Assembly (NCBI GenBank): GCA_937132085.1
Contig: CAKZNV010000097.1
Coordinates: 1-42,775 of the forward strand
DNA length: 42,775 nt
Origin: an uncultured Rubritalea sp.
Lineage (GTDB): Bacteria; Verrucomicrobiota; Verrucomicrobiia; Verrucomicrobiales; Akkermansiaceae
Direction of reading: 5' to 3'
Shown: positions 8,262-15,071 of the stretch, in pieces
Position numbering within the stretch: position 1 is the stretch's first letter
Layout: the number at the start of each line of letters is the position of its first letter
The notes under the pieces: generated by a model
Database searches by the model: none
Told to the model about the DNA's origin: nothing
The model's input: only the letters and a program-made list of their open reading frames with translations
Position numbers and translations under genes: made by a program

Positions 8262-9263
8262 CTATCCAGCTGAGATTTTAAGAGTCCCCACATCATTCCA
8301 AACTTCACCAGCGTTCACTGGATCTGAAGTTGGCACACCAGATAAGACGAGTTTCTGAATCGCTACTTTTCCGTCAGTGGATATACCCATAATTTCAGCC
8401 ACGGAACCAACGATATTCTCACCGTCAGTCACGGTGGTTTTGTAGCCGATTTCAAATCTATTGCCATCAGCAGCCCCACGATGCTGCATCACCCAGTGTC
8501 TGCCATCAGCAGTAGACTCTTGACCTGTCATGACGATCGCAGTGCCAACACCGCCTCCATTTTGCGCTGCTATTTGCAAGACTCCATCCTTACCACCGTC
8601 ACCTTCTTGAATAAGACACGTGCGATGTGCTGTAACCGGTCTATGCAAGCCAGTTACCTTAGTTGCCCCTATACCACCGGTAGGTTCTAAGGGAGTATGA
8701 AGCTTAAATGCCTTAGTTATATTGCTGATTGTCCAGATATAGTTGGCTGAGTTAAGGCCAAATCCTGCACAAAAAGCAAAAGCGTTAGCTCCAGCATCGT
8801 GACCAAAGCTCCAGTGATGAGTTGAGCTTTCTTGGACGCCATACCATGCGTCCTTACCAACACCAGCCTCGATATAAAACTGCAACTCTCCTTGATCAGC
8901 CTCAAACTCGACACGGATGACATCCTCAGCACCCCACCAAGCGTGAAAATTATTAGCTAAGCCAATAACCGAATTACCATGAGCTGCTGACCAGCCGCCA
9001 GCTTCTAAAAAATTTCCAAACAAGAATTGATCGCCCCCGTCCTGATCTGTTTTTCCATCGAGACGAGACTCAATTCTAAAAGTCTTACCTAGATGCTCGG
9101 TAAAACCAGAATGATTCGTGGGAGGAACTGAAGGCACAGTGATCGTATTTACTGCAGCAGGAGTGACAGCCGGAGCAGCACCGCCTCCACTACCTCCTAC
9201 TGGATTAGGTATAGCCGGATTAGCGCTAGATGAATTATCGATTGGATCTGGTGTTTCAGCCAT
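8262..9263 (-). CDS. Fibre-like virion protein
   Basis: This 333-residue protein has a low-complexity Pro/Ser/Ala/Gly N-terminus (to about residue 50) followed by a beta-rich domain with many aromatic and glycine residues. The C-terminal end (LVLSGVPTSDPVNAGEVWND, then GTLKISAG) is a typical repeat-like ending of phage fibre and decoration proteins (VPTSDP...G.VWND.GTLK). It is probably exposed on the virion and may contact the host. The position between tail tube and tape measure is unusual for a receptor-binding fibre, so a tail-tube decoration role is also possible. The start is preceded by the 7-bp repeat leader at 9272-9299. Confidence 0.6.
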   Translation of the reverse strand: MAETPDPIDNSSSANPAIPNPVGGSGGGAAPAVTPAAVNTITVPSVPPTNHSGFTEHLGKTFRIESRLDGKTDQDGGDQFLFGNFLEAGGWSAAHGNSVIGLANNFHAWWGAEDVIRVEFEADQGELQFYIEAGVGKDAWYGVQESSTHHWSFGHDAGANAFAFCAGFGLNSANYIWTISNITKAFKLHTPLEPTGGIGATKVTGLHRPVTAHRTCLIQEGDGGKDGVLQIAAQNGGGVGTAIVMTGQESTADGRHWVMQHRGAADGNRFEIGYKTTVTDGENIVGSVAEIMGISTDGKVAIQKLVLSGVPTSDPVNAGEVWNDVGTLKISAG

Positions 9264-9271
9264 TGTTTTAA

Positions 9272-9299
9272 GTAGAAAGTTGTTAGTAGAGAATAGTGA
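9272..9299. repeat. 7-bp periodic leader before the fibre-like gene
   Basis: Four units in register: GTAGAAA, GTTGTTA, GTAGAGA, ATAGTGA. They sit 8 bp upstream of the start codon (minus strand). Confidence 0.65.
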
Positions 9300-9343
9300 G
9301 AAGAAAGGAGGGAAGGTTTCATTGTGGACCTACAGAGCCCCAC

Positions 9344-9371
9344 CAATGACCATTGACTAATGACCATTGAC
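9344..9371. repeat. CAATGAC-type 7-bp array after the tail tube gene
   Basis: Four units: CAATGAC, CATTGAC, TAATGAC, CATTGAC (minus strand GTCATTG-like). It begins 14 bases after the tail tube stop codon and is separated from it by a small hairpin, AGGGCTAAAGGCCCT at about 9372-9386. Confidence 0.75.
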
Positions 9372-9385
9372 AGGGCTAAAGGCCC

Positions 9386-9946
9386 TTATAGATTAGCCAT
9401 GAAGATTTGACCGTTCAGTGGGCTGTGAAGCATCTGGTAGCGGAGTTCTGGAAGCGTTACTTTCTCAGAGAATCCAGCGTAGCTTTTCAGAGTCACTTTG
9501 ACCCATCTATCGATCACTGTGCGGTTCACCTGGTCGCGTGCATTCTTAGCTTGGAATTGAGCCCAGGCATAAACTTCACGCACACTGGCTTCATAAGATA
9601 GAACTGCATCCGTGCCAGAAATGATCTCTTTGATACCGAAGAGTAATTGCCAGACCAGAGGACTGTGTTCTTTCACAGTCACATCCCAGTAGTCGGCCAG
9701 AACAACGTCCTCAGTTTCCTCTTCATACTTTCCTGAAGCTGGATTAAAGCAGGTGATAGATTCACTTGCTGTTTTCTTGTCGAACTTCACGTCCTTTACA
9801 CAGCCTAGAGATTCCCAGGCGGCGCTATCAGATGCTGGTTTCACTGTTGATGACACTGCTACAGTGCCGCCTTGGCCATCGTCGATCATCGTTCCAGCTA
9901 GAACGACGTTGAGAATGCCACCGATTACTTCTTTTCGTAAACTCAT
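9386..9946 (-). CDS. Major tail (tube) protein
   Basis: This 186-residue protein matches the size of siphophage tail tube subunits. The segment AAWESLGCVKDVKFDKKTASESITCFNPASGKYEE has the long beta-hairpin pattern of tube proteins, and the rest is beta-rich with a final helix (LPELRYQMLHSP). It lies in the usual slot after the tail completion genes and before the tape measure. It should polymerise in stacked rings around the tape measure. There is no neighbouring sheath gene, which supports a non-contractile tail. The start is MSLRKEV at 9946; a CAC(A/G)ATGAAAC motif lies about 45 bp upstream. Confidence 0.7.
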   Translation of the reverse strand: MSLRKEVIGGILNVVLAGTMIDDGQGGTVAVSSTVKPASDSAAWESLGCVKDVKFDKKTASESITCFNPASGKYEEETEDVVLADYWDVTVKEHSPLVWQLLFGIKEIISGTDAVLSYEASVREVYAWAQFQAKNARDQVNRTVIDRWVKVTLKSYAGFSEKVTLPELRYQMLHSPLNGQIFMANL

Positions 9947-10016
9947 AGTATTTTAATATTTGTTGTTAGATAAATTATTCAGTTGTTTAGTTTCATCGTG
10001 CACCTAGATCATCCGC

Positions 10017-10044
10017 CAATGACTCTTGACCATTGACTAATGAC
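10017..10044. repeat. CAATGAC-type 7-bp array after the 56-aa gene
   Basis: Units CAATGAC, TCTTGAC, CATTGAC, TAATGAC. It begins 14 bases after the stop of the 56-aa gene and is separated by the hairpin AGAGCGCAGCTCT. Confidence 0.75.
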
Positions 10045-10058
10045 AGAGCGCAGCTCTC

Positions 10059-10229
10059 TTACGCACCTACGATTTCCAGCTTGCCAGCGCTCTCTAGCGC
10101 CTTTGCTTTATCCACAGGTAGGTTGATTGATTCACCGGGAGCCATCACAGCTTCACCGAACTCCATCGCCTTCAGAAGACGACACTTCACTTTTACAGCC
10201 TCTTTCGGCGTTGTTGTTTTTTTGCTCAT
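10059..10229 (-). CDS. Small phage structural-region protein (56 aa)
   Basis: A short gene of 56 codons plus stop starts MSKKTTTPKEAV and ends KLEIVGA. The pattern (basic N-terminus, V-K-x-R-x-L, then MAPGESINLP, then KALESAGKLEIV) resembles small phage proteins often annotated as DUF7210-like, in which a short beta element G-x-x-I-x-L-P is followed by a helix and a final strand. They commonly lie near head-tail joining or tail tube genes, as here. The function is unknown. It lies between the tail completion and tail tube genes, and its stop is followed by hairpin and repeat array. Confidence 0.65.
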   Translation of the reverse strand: MSKKTTTPKEAVKVKCRLLKAMEFGEAVMAPGESINLPVDKAKALESAGKLEIVGA

Positions 10230-10242
10230 AAATTCTATTGAA

Positions 10243-10677
10243 TTAAAGGATCTCAGTTTTCACCTCCAAGATGATTTGATAGACGAGGTGCTGCTCATCT
10301 GGCACTAGATCTACATCGAGCACACTCCACACCTCAGAGCAGCTATCGTCTTCATCAGTGCTATCCCATTGCCATAGCTCCTTCACGAGATGCTTACACA
10401 GCATGTCTGCCTTGATTTGAGTCGGCTGACGAAGGATAGGAGTCGTCCGCACACTCACTCGATAGCGGCATGTTAGATTAGCATCTGCATTAAGATCAAA
10501 AGGCACGCCGCCAAGCCACAGAATATCGATCGATGCGCCAGTCGTCCCAGCCACAGCTATTTCTATCTCATTAGAGATGTCTTTCTGCCGATCTACTATC
10601 ACAGCCACACCTGCACATTCAGGGATCGACTTGATTTTAGCCTCTAGCGCTTCTGCATTGTCTATAAATTCACTCAT
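10243..10677 (-). CDS. Tail completion / minor tail protein
   Basis: This protein has 144 residues from the ATG at 10677 (MSEFIDNAEAL). An in-frame ATG at 10704 would add nine residues, but the shorter start has an AAAGAA purine run just before it. The arrangement (N-terminal helix, a strand CAGVAVIVDRQ, polar core and a C-terminal strand HLVYQIILEVKTEI) and the slot between the gpG-like gene and the tail tube match terminator or completion proteins that cap the tail at the head-tail interface. A terminator followed by a TGTTGCG box precedes it, so it probably starts its own transcript. Confidence 0.6.
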   Translation of the reverse strand: MSEFIDNAEALEAKIKSIPECAGVAVIVDRQKDISNEIEIAVAGTTGASIDILWLGGVPFDLNADANLTCRYRVSVRTTPILRQPTQIKADMLCKHLVKELWQWDSTDEDDSCSEVWSVLDVDLVPDEQHLVYQIILEVKTEIL

Positions 10678-10722
10678 TTCTTTAACGTGAAATGAGTCTC
10701 GCATAGTGATCTACATCACTCG

Positions 10723-10736
10723 CAACACACGCAACA
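10723..10736 (-). promoter_or_regulatory. TGTTGCG box 1 (candidate late promoter element)
   Basis: The minus strand reads TGTTGCGTGTGTTG, identical to box 2 at 16243-16256 and one base different from box 3 at 23829-23842. It lies directly after a terminator and 45 bp before a start codon. Confidence 0.6.
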
Positions 10737-10757
10737 AAAAGCCCTATAACTAAGGGC
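10736..10757 (-). terminator. Terminator after the 196-aa virion gene
   Basis: The minus strand reads GCCCT, loop TAGTTAT, AGGGC, then five T residues. It overlaps the last codons and stop of the gene at 10750-11340. Confidence 0.65.
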
Positions 10758-11340
10758 GTGCAGCCACATCTTGCACGTAGCTATTGATCATTCTACGCGA
10801 GAGTTTGATCATTACTTCCTCACTTGGCATGAGAGATCTGTCTTGAGAGATTTTCACCTTCTTCTTCAGCCAGTATGCCACCTTACCTTTATTGGGTCCG
10901 TCCTTCCACAGCAGGGCGAAATGCTTTTTAGCGAAACTAACAAACCGGAAAGCATCTTGGCCAAACTCTCCAGCTCGCTTGCCGTAGGTCTCGGCCATTG
11001 CTGGAATAGTGAGGAACTTCTTACCAGCGCCAGGCACTAACTCGAAATCATAGAAAGCACGGCCTAGACCAGTCGCCCTTGGAATTCGTAGTGTAGCCGC
11101 TTCAGCATCCGCTTCACTCTCGATCGAGCGCGCCGCTTTTTTATGATGTCTCGTAGATTTAGCTCCCAGACGATTTGCCGTTTTGTGCTGATCCAGATTA
11201 CTAACATATTCCTTAGTGAATCCTTCATGATGCTCAGCGAGGCGTTTATGCAGAGGTTCACGATTGATCAATGCAGTGCGCACTCTCTGAACGAGCTCTA
11301 CATCTCCATCGATCTTAATCTCTATATTTAAACCAGGCAT
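10750..11340 (-). CDS. Mu gpG-like virion morphogenesis / tail completion protein
   Basis: This basic protein of 196 residues has an N-terminal strand (LNIEIKIDGDVELVQRV), a helix and a histidine/lysine-rich region (KSTRHHKKAARSIES), then a beta-rich C-terminus containing FLTIPAMAETYGKRAGEFG and FALLWKDGPNKG. Its length, charge, and position between head and tail genes fit the phage virion morphogenesis (Mu gpG / HK97 gp10-like) class, which completes the head-tail interface. Family assignment is by pattern and is not certain. It is transcribed right after the gene at 11348 (7-bp gap). Confidence 0.55.
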   Translation of the reverse strand: MPGLNIEIKIDGDVELVQRVRTALINREPLHKRLAEHHEGFTKEYVSNLDQHKTANRLGAKSTRHHKKAARSIESEADAEAATLRIPRATGLGRAFYDFELVPGAGKKFLTIPAMAETYGKRAGEFGQDAFRFVSFAKKHFALLWKDGPNKGKVAYWLKKKVKISQDRSLMPSEEVMIKLSRRMINSYVQDVAARP

Positions 11341-11347
11341 ATTAAAG

Positions 11348-12376
11348 TTACTGTCTGTATTGATCTATCGTTTCTCGCTCATCACGTCCGTATGCAGCAT
11401 CCGCTTCCTGCAGAGACTCTAAAAGCAAATCACTGTAATCGATATAACCAGGACTAGAATCTTCAGACCTCGTTTCAGCGATCACTTGCTCAGCTAATTT
11501 TGGATCTAAATTCTTAATACTCAGCTTTGGACTCGGCAGCGGCAACTCACCTCGCAGCGTCCTCGGCCGTGTAGCTAAAAATTCTTCAGGAGTCAAAAAT
11601 CTATTGTTCCCGGCATCGCCAAAATCACTCGGCATAGCATCGCTCGATGCCACAGTAGGATCATTGATTCTGATAGAGCTCACCACGCCTTCAGCTCTAG
11701 CCTCATTACCAGACACTTCACGTAGCCACATACCACTATTAAAAGCAAAAGGTGGATAATCTACATCGAGAGAATCATCGAAATTATCACTATTACCCAG
11801 CTCACCCCAGATAGGATCTCCTTTCGGAGCTATCATTCTTCCGCTCTTACTCAGCTGGCCACCAGCGAACTGAAACCTACCTATCCAGTTCCTTGGCTCA
11901 TCAGTTGGTATGTCTCGATAGAGTTCCCAGCATGGCGCCGCTTCTAGCCTACCCGCATCATGGCCTCGCAGTTGTTGGCCAGCTCCACGGAGTAAATCTA
12001 GCTGAGTCCGCACTATAAGATCTAATCTACGAAACGAGCTAAGGTCCTGGAGAGTGCCACGCTCTGCAGGTGGAACCGCACCCAATGGAGAATCTGGAAA
12101 ACCATTCTCAGGAGTATAGCCGAGCTCGTTAAGTTTATTCAATAACCGGAGGCGCATCTCACTCTCACCAATATCTCCTGCAGCGCCAGCTAGAGCCACA
12201 TCACGAATCGTCTGAGCATACGCCGCACTTGTGCCACGAGCAGTAAAAAACGATCTAGCACGCAGCTCCGGGGGCAACTCACGCAGCTCTTCAGTAGAGA
12301 GAGAAGTAGGCATAACCTCTTTCTCTTCCGCTACCTTAAAAGCATCAAAAACTGACATGTCCGCATTATCTATCAT
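11348..12376 (-). CDS. Putative head morphogenesis / minor virion protein
   Basis: This 342-residue protein contains the segment MIAPKGDPIWGELGN and then YPPFAFNSGMWLREVSG in its middle. I recall similar wording (GRM-A-KGDPIW, YPPFAFNSGM) in virion proteins of related prophages, but not a firm name. The N-terminal 130 residues are helical and charged. It could take the place of the Mu gpF (SPP1 gp7-like) minor head protein, which is not found between portal and protease here. It lies between the Tad2-like and gpG-like genes in the head-tail joining region. Confidence 0.5.
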   Translation of the reverse strand: MIDNADMSVFDAFKVAEEKEVMPTSLSTEELRELPPELRARSFFTARGTSAAYAQTIRDVALAGAAGDIGESEMRLRLLNKLNELGYTPENGFPDSPLGAVPPAERGTLQDLSSFRRLDLIVRTQLDLLRGAGQQLRGHDAGRLEAAPCWELYRDIPTDEPRNWIGRFQFAGGQLSKSGRMIAPKGDPIWGELGNSDNFDDSLDVDYPPFAFNSGMWLREVSGNEARAEGVVSSIRINDPTVASSDAMPSDFGDAGNNRFLTPEEFLATRPRTLRGELPLPSPKLSIKNLDPKLAEQVIAETRSEDSSPGYIDYSDLLLESLQEADAAYGRDERETIDQYRQ

Positions 12377-12406
12377 GAGTAAATTCTAGCGCTTTTTTAT
12401 AACTGG

Positions 12407-12736
12407 TTAAACTAAAATCCAGTCAGTCGCAAATGTATCGGCGCTGGAAGCTATCCAAGAATCAATACTTCCATCTGGCTTCACAATGGCCATTTGGTTT
12501 TGATAGTCTGGGCTAACACCTTCAGAGCTAAAGCGGGCTTTCACGGATTCAGGTAGCGATGTCATTTTGGGAACTACTTCAGCTGGCACACGAGACGGCA
12601 CTTGTTTAAATACAAACATACCTTTCCCATTCCAACCTTTGCGTTCAATCATTCCACCATTTCTCAAGTGTTCAATCGCCGCTCCAAATGTTACATACTG
12701 CTTTGCTGATCCTATATTTTGTGTGTTGTTTTTCAT
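12407..12736 (-). CDS. Tad2-like (DUF2829) anti-Thoeris protein
   Basis: This 109-residue protein has the DUF2829 layout: FGAAIEHLRNGGMIERKGWNGKGMF at about 17-41, with the characteristic W-N-G-K-G-M, and a C-terminal block DGSIDSWIASSADTFATDW at 88-106, with W-x-A-S-x-x-D-x-x-A-x-D-W. DUF2829 proteins include Tad2, a phage protein that sequesters the cyclic ADP-ribose isomer made by Thoeris and so blocks that defence (established knowledge). Whether this homolog binds the signal is inference. It sits alone between structural genes, with a 7-bp repeat array on one side, as expected for an inserted accessory gene. Confidence 0.75.
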   Translation of the reverse strand: MKNNTQNIGSAKQYVTFGAAIEHLRNGGMIERKGWNGKGMFVFKQVPSRVPAEVVPKMTSLPESVKARFSSEGVSPDYQNQMAIVKPDGSIDSWIASSADTFATDWILV

Positions 12737-12767
12737 AAATTTTTAGTGTCGTTCCATCATTCCAGCC

Positions 12768-12802
12768 CCTTGACTATTGACCAATGACCAATGACCAATG
12801 AC
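12768..12802. repeat. CAATGAC-type 7-bp array before the Tad2-like gene
   Basis: Five units: CCTTGAC, TATTGAC and then three perfect CAATGAC units. It lies 11 bases after the stop of the DUF1320-like gene. The hairpin GTAGCCACAGGCTAC (12803-12817) spans that stop codon. Confidence 0.8.
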
Positions 12803-12813
12803 GTAGCCACAGG

Positions 12814-13269
12814 CTACAACAGCCCCTCCATATCCGAGCGTCTTGCTTTCCTAGATCCTTTCCTCACCACGACAGCATTACCATACTTGCCTTGCTCTAC
12901 AGCTGGACCATCCACGATAGGCCGCTCGATCGTCACCTTACAGTTTGCTACATCACGCAGCCATCTATTAGACTCTTCCCAGTCATCATTTCTAGCATCC
13001 TTCACTGTGAGTCCTAAGCGAGTAAGCAGACGGTGGATAACTAGAGGCATTAGCCTATAAATTACACCACTAGGCACTGTATCAGCTTCACCAAGAATAT
13101 TACCTGAGCAGGCAGCTATCCGGGAGCGAGCATCGGCCGTCACCTGTATTAAAAGTTTATCTACTAGATCAGTCTGTCCGGTTGCTAGCACAGCGCTTTC
13201 ATAGCCCGCTGTTTCAGCTGCATTCAGAGCGCTGTGTAGATCTTCCTTAGTTAGTTTTCGCCAAGCCAT
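12814..13269 (-). CDS. DUF1320 / Mu gp36-like head-tail connector protein
   Basis: This 151-residue, mainly helical protein starts MAWRKLTKEDLHSAL and has the sequence of helices expected for connector proteins of the gp6/gp36 class: LVDKLLIQVTADARSRIAACSG, then VIYRLMPLVIHRLLTRLG and DWEESNRWLRDVANCKVTIERP. Mu gp36-type proteins (DUF1320) lie directly after the major capsid gene and form part of the head-tail joining ring, as the position here suggests. The last third (RKGSRKARRSDMEGLL) is basic and probably disordered. It is preceded by a 7-bp repeat leader (13278-13305). Confidence 0.6.
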   Translation of the reverse strand: MAWRKLTKEDLHSALNAAETAGYESAVLATGQTDLVDKLLIQVTADARSRIAACSGNILGEADTVPSGVIYRLMPLVIHRLLTRLGLTVKDARNDDWEESNRWLRDVANCKVTIERPIVDGPAVEQGKYGNAVVVRKGSRKARRSDMEGLL

Positions 13270-13277
13270 TTTTAAAA

Positions 13278-13305
13278 GTAGTGAGTAGTTAGTAGAGAGT
13301 AGTTA
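13278..13305. repeat. 7-bp periodic leader before the connector gene
   Basis: Four units in perfect register: GTAGTGA, GTAGTTA, GTAGAGA, GTAGTTA. They lie 8 bp upstream of the start codon on the minus strand. Confidence 0.75.
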
Positions 13306-13322
13306 GGTTTCATTGTGAGAGG

Positions 13323-13350
13323 CTTTCACCTTTATTCTTCCCACTTTCAC
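13323..13350. repeat. CTTTCAC 7-bp array
   Basis: Units CTTTCAC, CTTTATT, CTTCCCA, CTTTCAC between the capsid terminator and the connector leader. The same unit forms an array at 27886-27913 in the early block. Confidence 0.65.
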
Positions 13351-13367
13351 CTAGAGCAAATCGAAAG

Positions 13368-13409
13368 AAAAAGCGCCTGAAGGAATAACCAATAAAAACC
13401 TTCAGGCGC
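13368..13409 (-). terminator. Strong terminator after the major capsid gene
   Basis: A perfect 11-bp stem GCGCCTGAAGG / CCTTCAGGCGC (13373-13383, 13399-13409). On the minus strand it is followed by TTTTTCTTTC. It lies 47 bp downstream of the capsid stop, as is common for highly expressed capsid genes. Confidence 0.9.
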
Positions 13410-13456
13410 TCTGTGTTTTGTTATGACGACAAATTGTTTTAGCGTCTTTCTCTGGC

Positions 13457-14431
13457 CTATTCTTGTGAGACGTTATAACGAATAGTGCCAATACCAGAGG
13501 TGCCGATGATCTTGCTGTAGTGCTCTACAGTGATGTCCTCGAACTTAGCGTGATGATCATCTACGTGAACACGGATTTCTCCATCTTGAGAGACAAATCG
13601 CTTGATCGCTGAAGGATCATCTTCCATCGCTAACTGATCAATATTAGTGATGAATACAGCTGGAGTAGATAGAATCTTCTCTTTAGCACCTTGGCCTTTC
13701 TTAATGGTGAAGCGCTCTTTTAGAACGATGACTTTCTCAACACCGAGGAGATCGGCAAGCTGTTCTTTAGTAAGAGATGCTGATGCCATGCCGCCCGCTT
13801 TATCTGAACTACGATGAGCAATTTGTCGAATTGCCCATGCTTTAGAATCAAAAATTACTACATTAGGCTGCACACCAGTCTGATCGGCGCTTTTTTCTAT
13901 ACCTAGAATGAGATCCGCATCCGGATCTGAATCGGGCCCCCATACCTTTGCAGAGCCATTTGTAAGACCTTGTAGAATCTTACCTGCTCTCACAAGTTCA
14001 GATCTATAGAGGCGTTGAATCGTTAGTGCTATCTTACGCTGCTTAGACTTATCAGAAGTGCCTTTTTCCACACGGAAAACGAGACCCTTGTTATCAGTCT
14101 TTTCAGTTTCTTCACCGCCTGTGTATTCGATACGTTTGAAATCGCCCATTGGAGCGCGAATGTCATCGATGTCGATAAGAAACGCTTCAGCTTTAGGTGA
14201 TGTTTTGTAGTCGAATCTACGAGCCACTGGCACAGATGGAGCGATCGATTGTAGATCTTCCATGATAGGTGAATTATCTCTCCATCCTTGTGCATAAGTA
14301 GTGAGAGGCTCGGAGAAACCATCTTCCGTGATCCGGTCCTCATTAGCGATGTAAGTAACACCTACTTTGACCTGACCTGGAATATACGGCGTTAGGGCTG
14401 CCGAAGCCATGAGTATTGCTTTAGTAATCAT
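13457..14431 (-). CDS. Major capsid protein
   Basis: This 324-residue protein has the features of the phage major capsid protein E-like group. An early strand-rich part (APSVPVARRFDYKTS) is followed by a charged helix region, and the central part reads VVIFDSKAWAIRQIAHRSSD, close to the usual V-I-x-G-x-x-A-W / L-x-x-H-P element. A later region (AVFITNIDQLAMEDDPSA) matches the axial domain. Capsid proteins of this group form HK97-fold shells. The gene has the expected neighbours, decoration protein and protease/scaffold upstream, and is followed by the strongest terminator of the block. A 7-bp repeat leader lies upstream. Confidence 0.85.
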   Translation of the reverse strand: MITKAILMASAALTPYIPGQVKVGVTYIANEDRITEDGFSEPLTTYAQGWRDNSPIMEDLQSIAPSVPVARRFDYKTSPKAEAFLIDIDDIRAPMGDFKRIEYTGGEETEKTDNKGLVFRVEKGTSDKSKQRKIALTIQRLYRSELVRAGKILQGLTNGSAKVWGPDSDPDADLILGIEKSADQTGVQPNVVIFDSKAWAIRQIAHRSSDKAGGMASASLTKEQLADLLGVEKVIVLKERFTIKKGQGAKEKILSTPAVFITNIDQLAMEDDPSAIKRFVSQDGEIRVHVDDHHAKFEDITVEHYSKIIGTSGIGTIRYNVSQE

Positions 14432-14445
14432 AATAATTGTATTTG

Positions 14446-14466
14446 GTAGTTAGTAATGAGTGATAA
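14446..14466. repeat. 7-bp periodic leader before the major capsid gene
   Basis: Units GTAGTTA, GTAATGA, GTGATAA, upstream of the capsid start (14431) on the minus strand and just after the stop of the decoration gene. Confidence 0.6.
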
Positions 14467-14483
14467 ATAAGCTGTGTTTCAGC

Positions 14484-14984
14484 TTATGCGATTGTTACTG
14501 CGACAGGTTTAATGTGAGCGATGAAGACTTCCTCACCATCGTCCGTAGCGCTAGACATAGCAGAGCCGACTCGGAAATAGTCACCTGCAGCAGCATTAGC
14601 TTCTGACTGAACTTTACCGCCAGCATCTGTAAGAATATCTTCACCTTCAACGATGACACCGGAGCCAATCACGGTTCGGATTCCAGACGCATTGCCCAGG
14701 ACCGCACAGGCAGTCACATCGCCAGAGATACGTTCGTCTTCCACGATGTAGAGTGGAGCTGAGTCAGCAGCATTTAGAATGACACTGCCATCAGCGGCGC
14801 CTTTCTGGCCGAGAAGGTAGCGAGATGTGAAGTCTACTTCAGCAGTGCGAGTCATCACACCGAACTCATAAGCACCGCCGGCGACGTTCGCCAGGTGAAT
14901 AAGAGGTGAAGCTGCTGGTTTAACCAGGAGGAAAGTGACCGCACAAAGCGCGATCGCCAATAGTAGTAAGTGTGTATAATTCAT
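14484..14984 (-). CDS. Capsid decoration protein (DUF2190-like) with a hydrophobic N-terminus
   Basis: This 166-residue protein has a part from about residue 55 (KGAADGSVILNAADSAPLYIV, then CAVLGNASGIRTVIGSGVIVEGEDILTDAGGKV) with the beta pattern of DUF2190-type head decoration proteins, which stabilise the shell. The first 25 residues (MNYTHLLLLAIALCAVTFLLVKPA) look like a signal or membrane segment, which decoration proteins do not normally have. An internal ATG (MTRTAEVDF, about residue 44) could give a shorter cytoplasmic form, although homology-like sequence begins near it. It lies between scaffold and capsid genes, as expected. Confidence 0.65.
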   Translation of the reverse strand: MNYTHLLLLAIALCAVTFLLVKPAASPLIHLANVAGGAYEFGVMTRTAEVDFTSRYLLGQKGAADGSVILNAADSAPLYIVEDERISGDVTACAVLGNASGIRTVIGSGVIVEGEDILTDAGGKVQSEANAAAGDYFRVGSAMSSATDDGEEVFIAHIKPVAVTIA

Positions 14985-14994
14985 AATTTTTTAA

Positions 14995-15015
14995 GTAGTT
15001 GGTGTTTGGTTGCTG
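14995..15015. repeat. 7-bp periodic leader before the decoration gene
   Basis: Units GTAGTTG, GTGTTTG, GTTGCTG. They lie 10 bp upstream of the start codon (minus strand). Confidence 0.55.
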
Positions 15016-15071
15016 GCTACATTTGAATCCGACCAGCAGCGGATTAGTGTGTGTGTTAGATGGTTAGTAAT

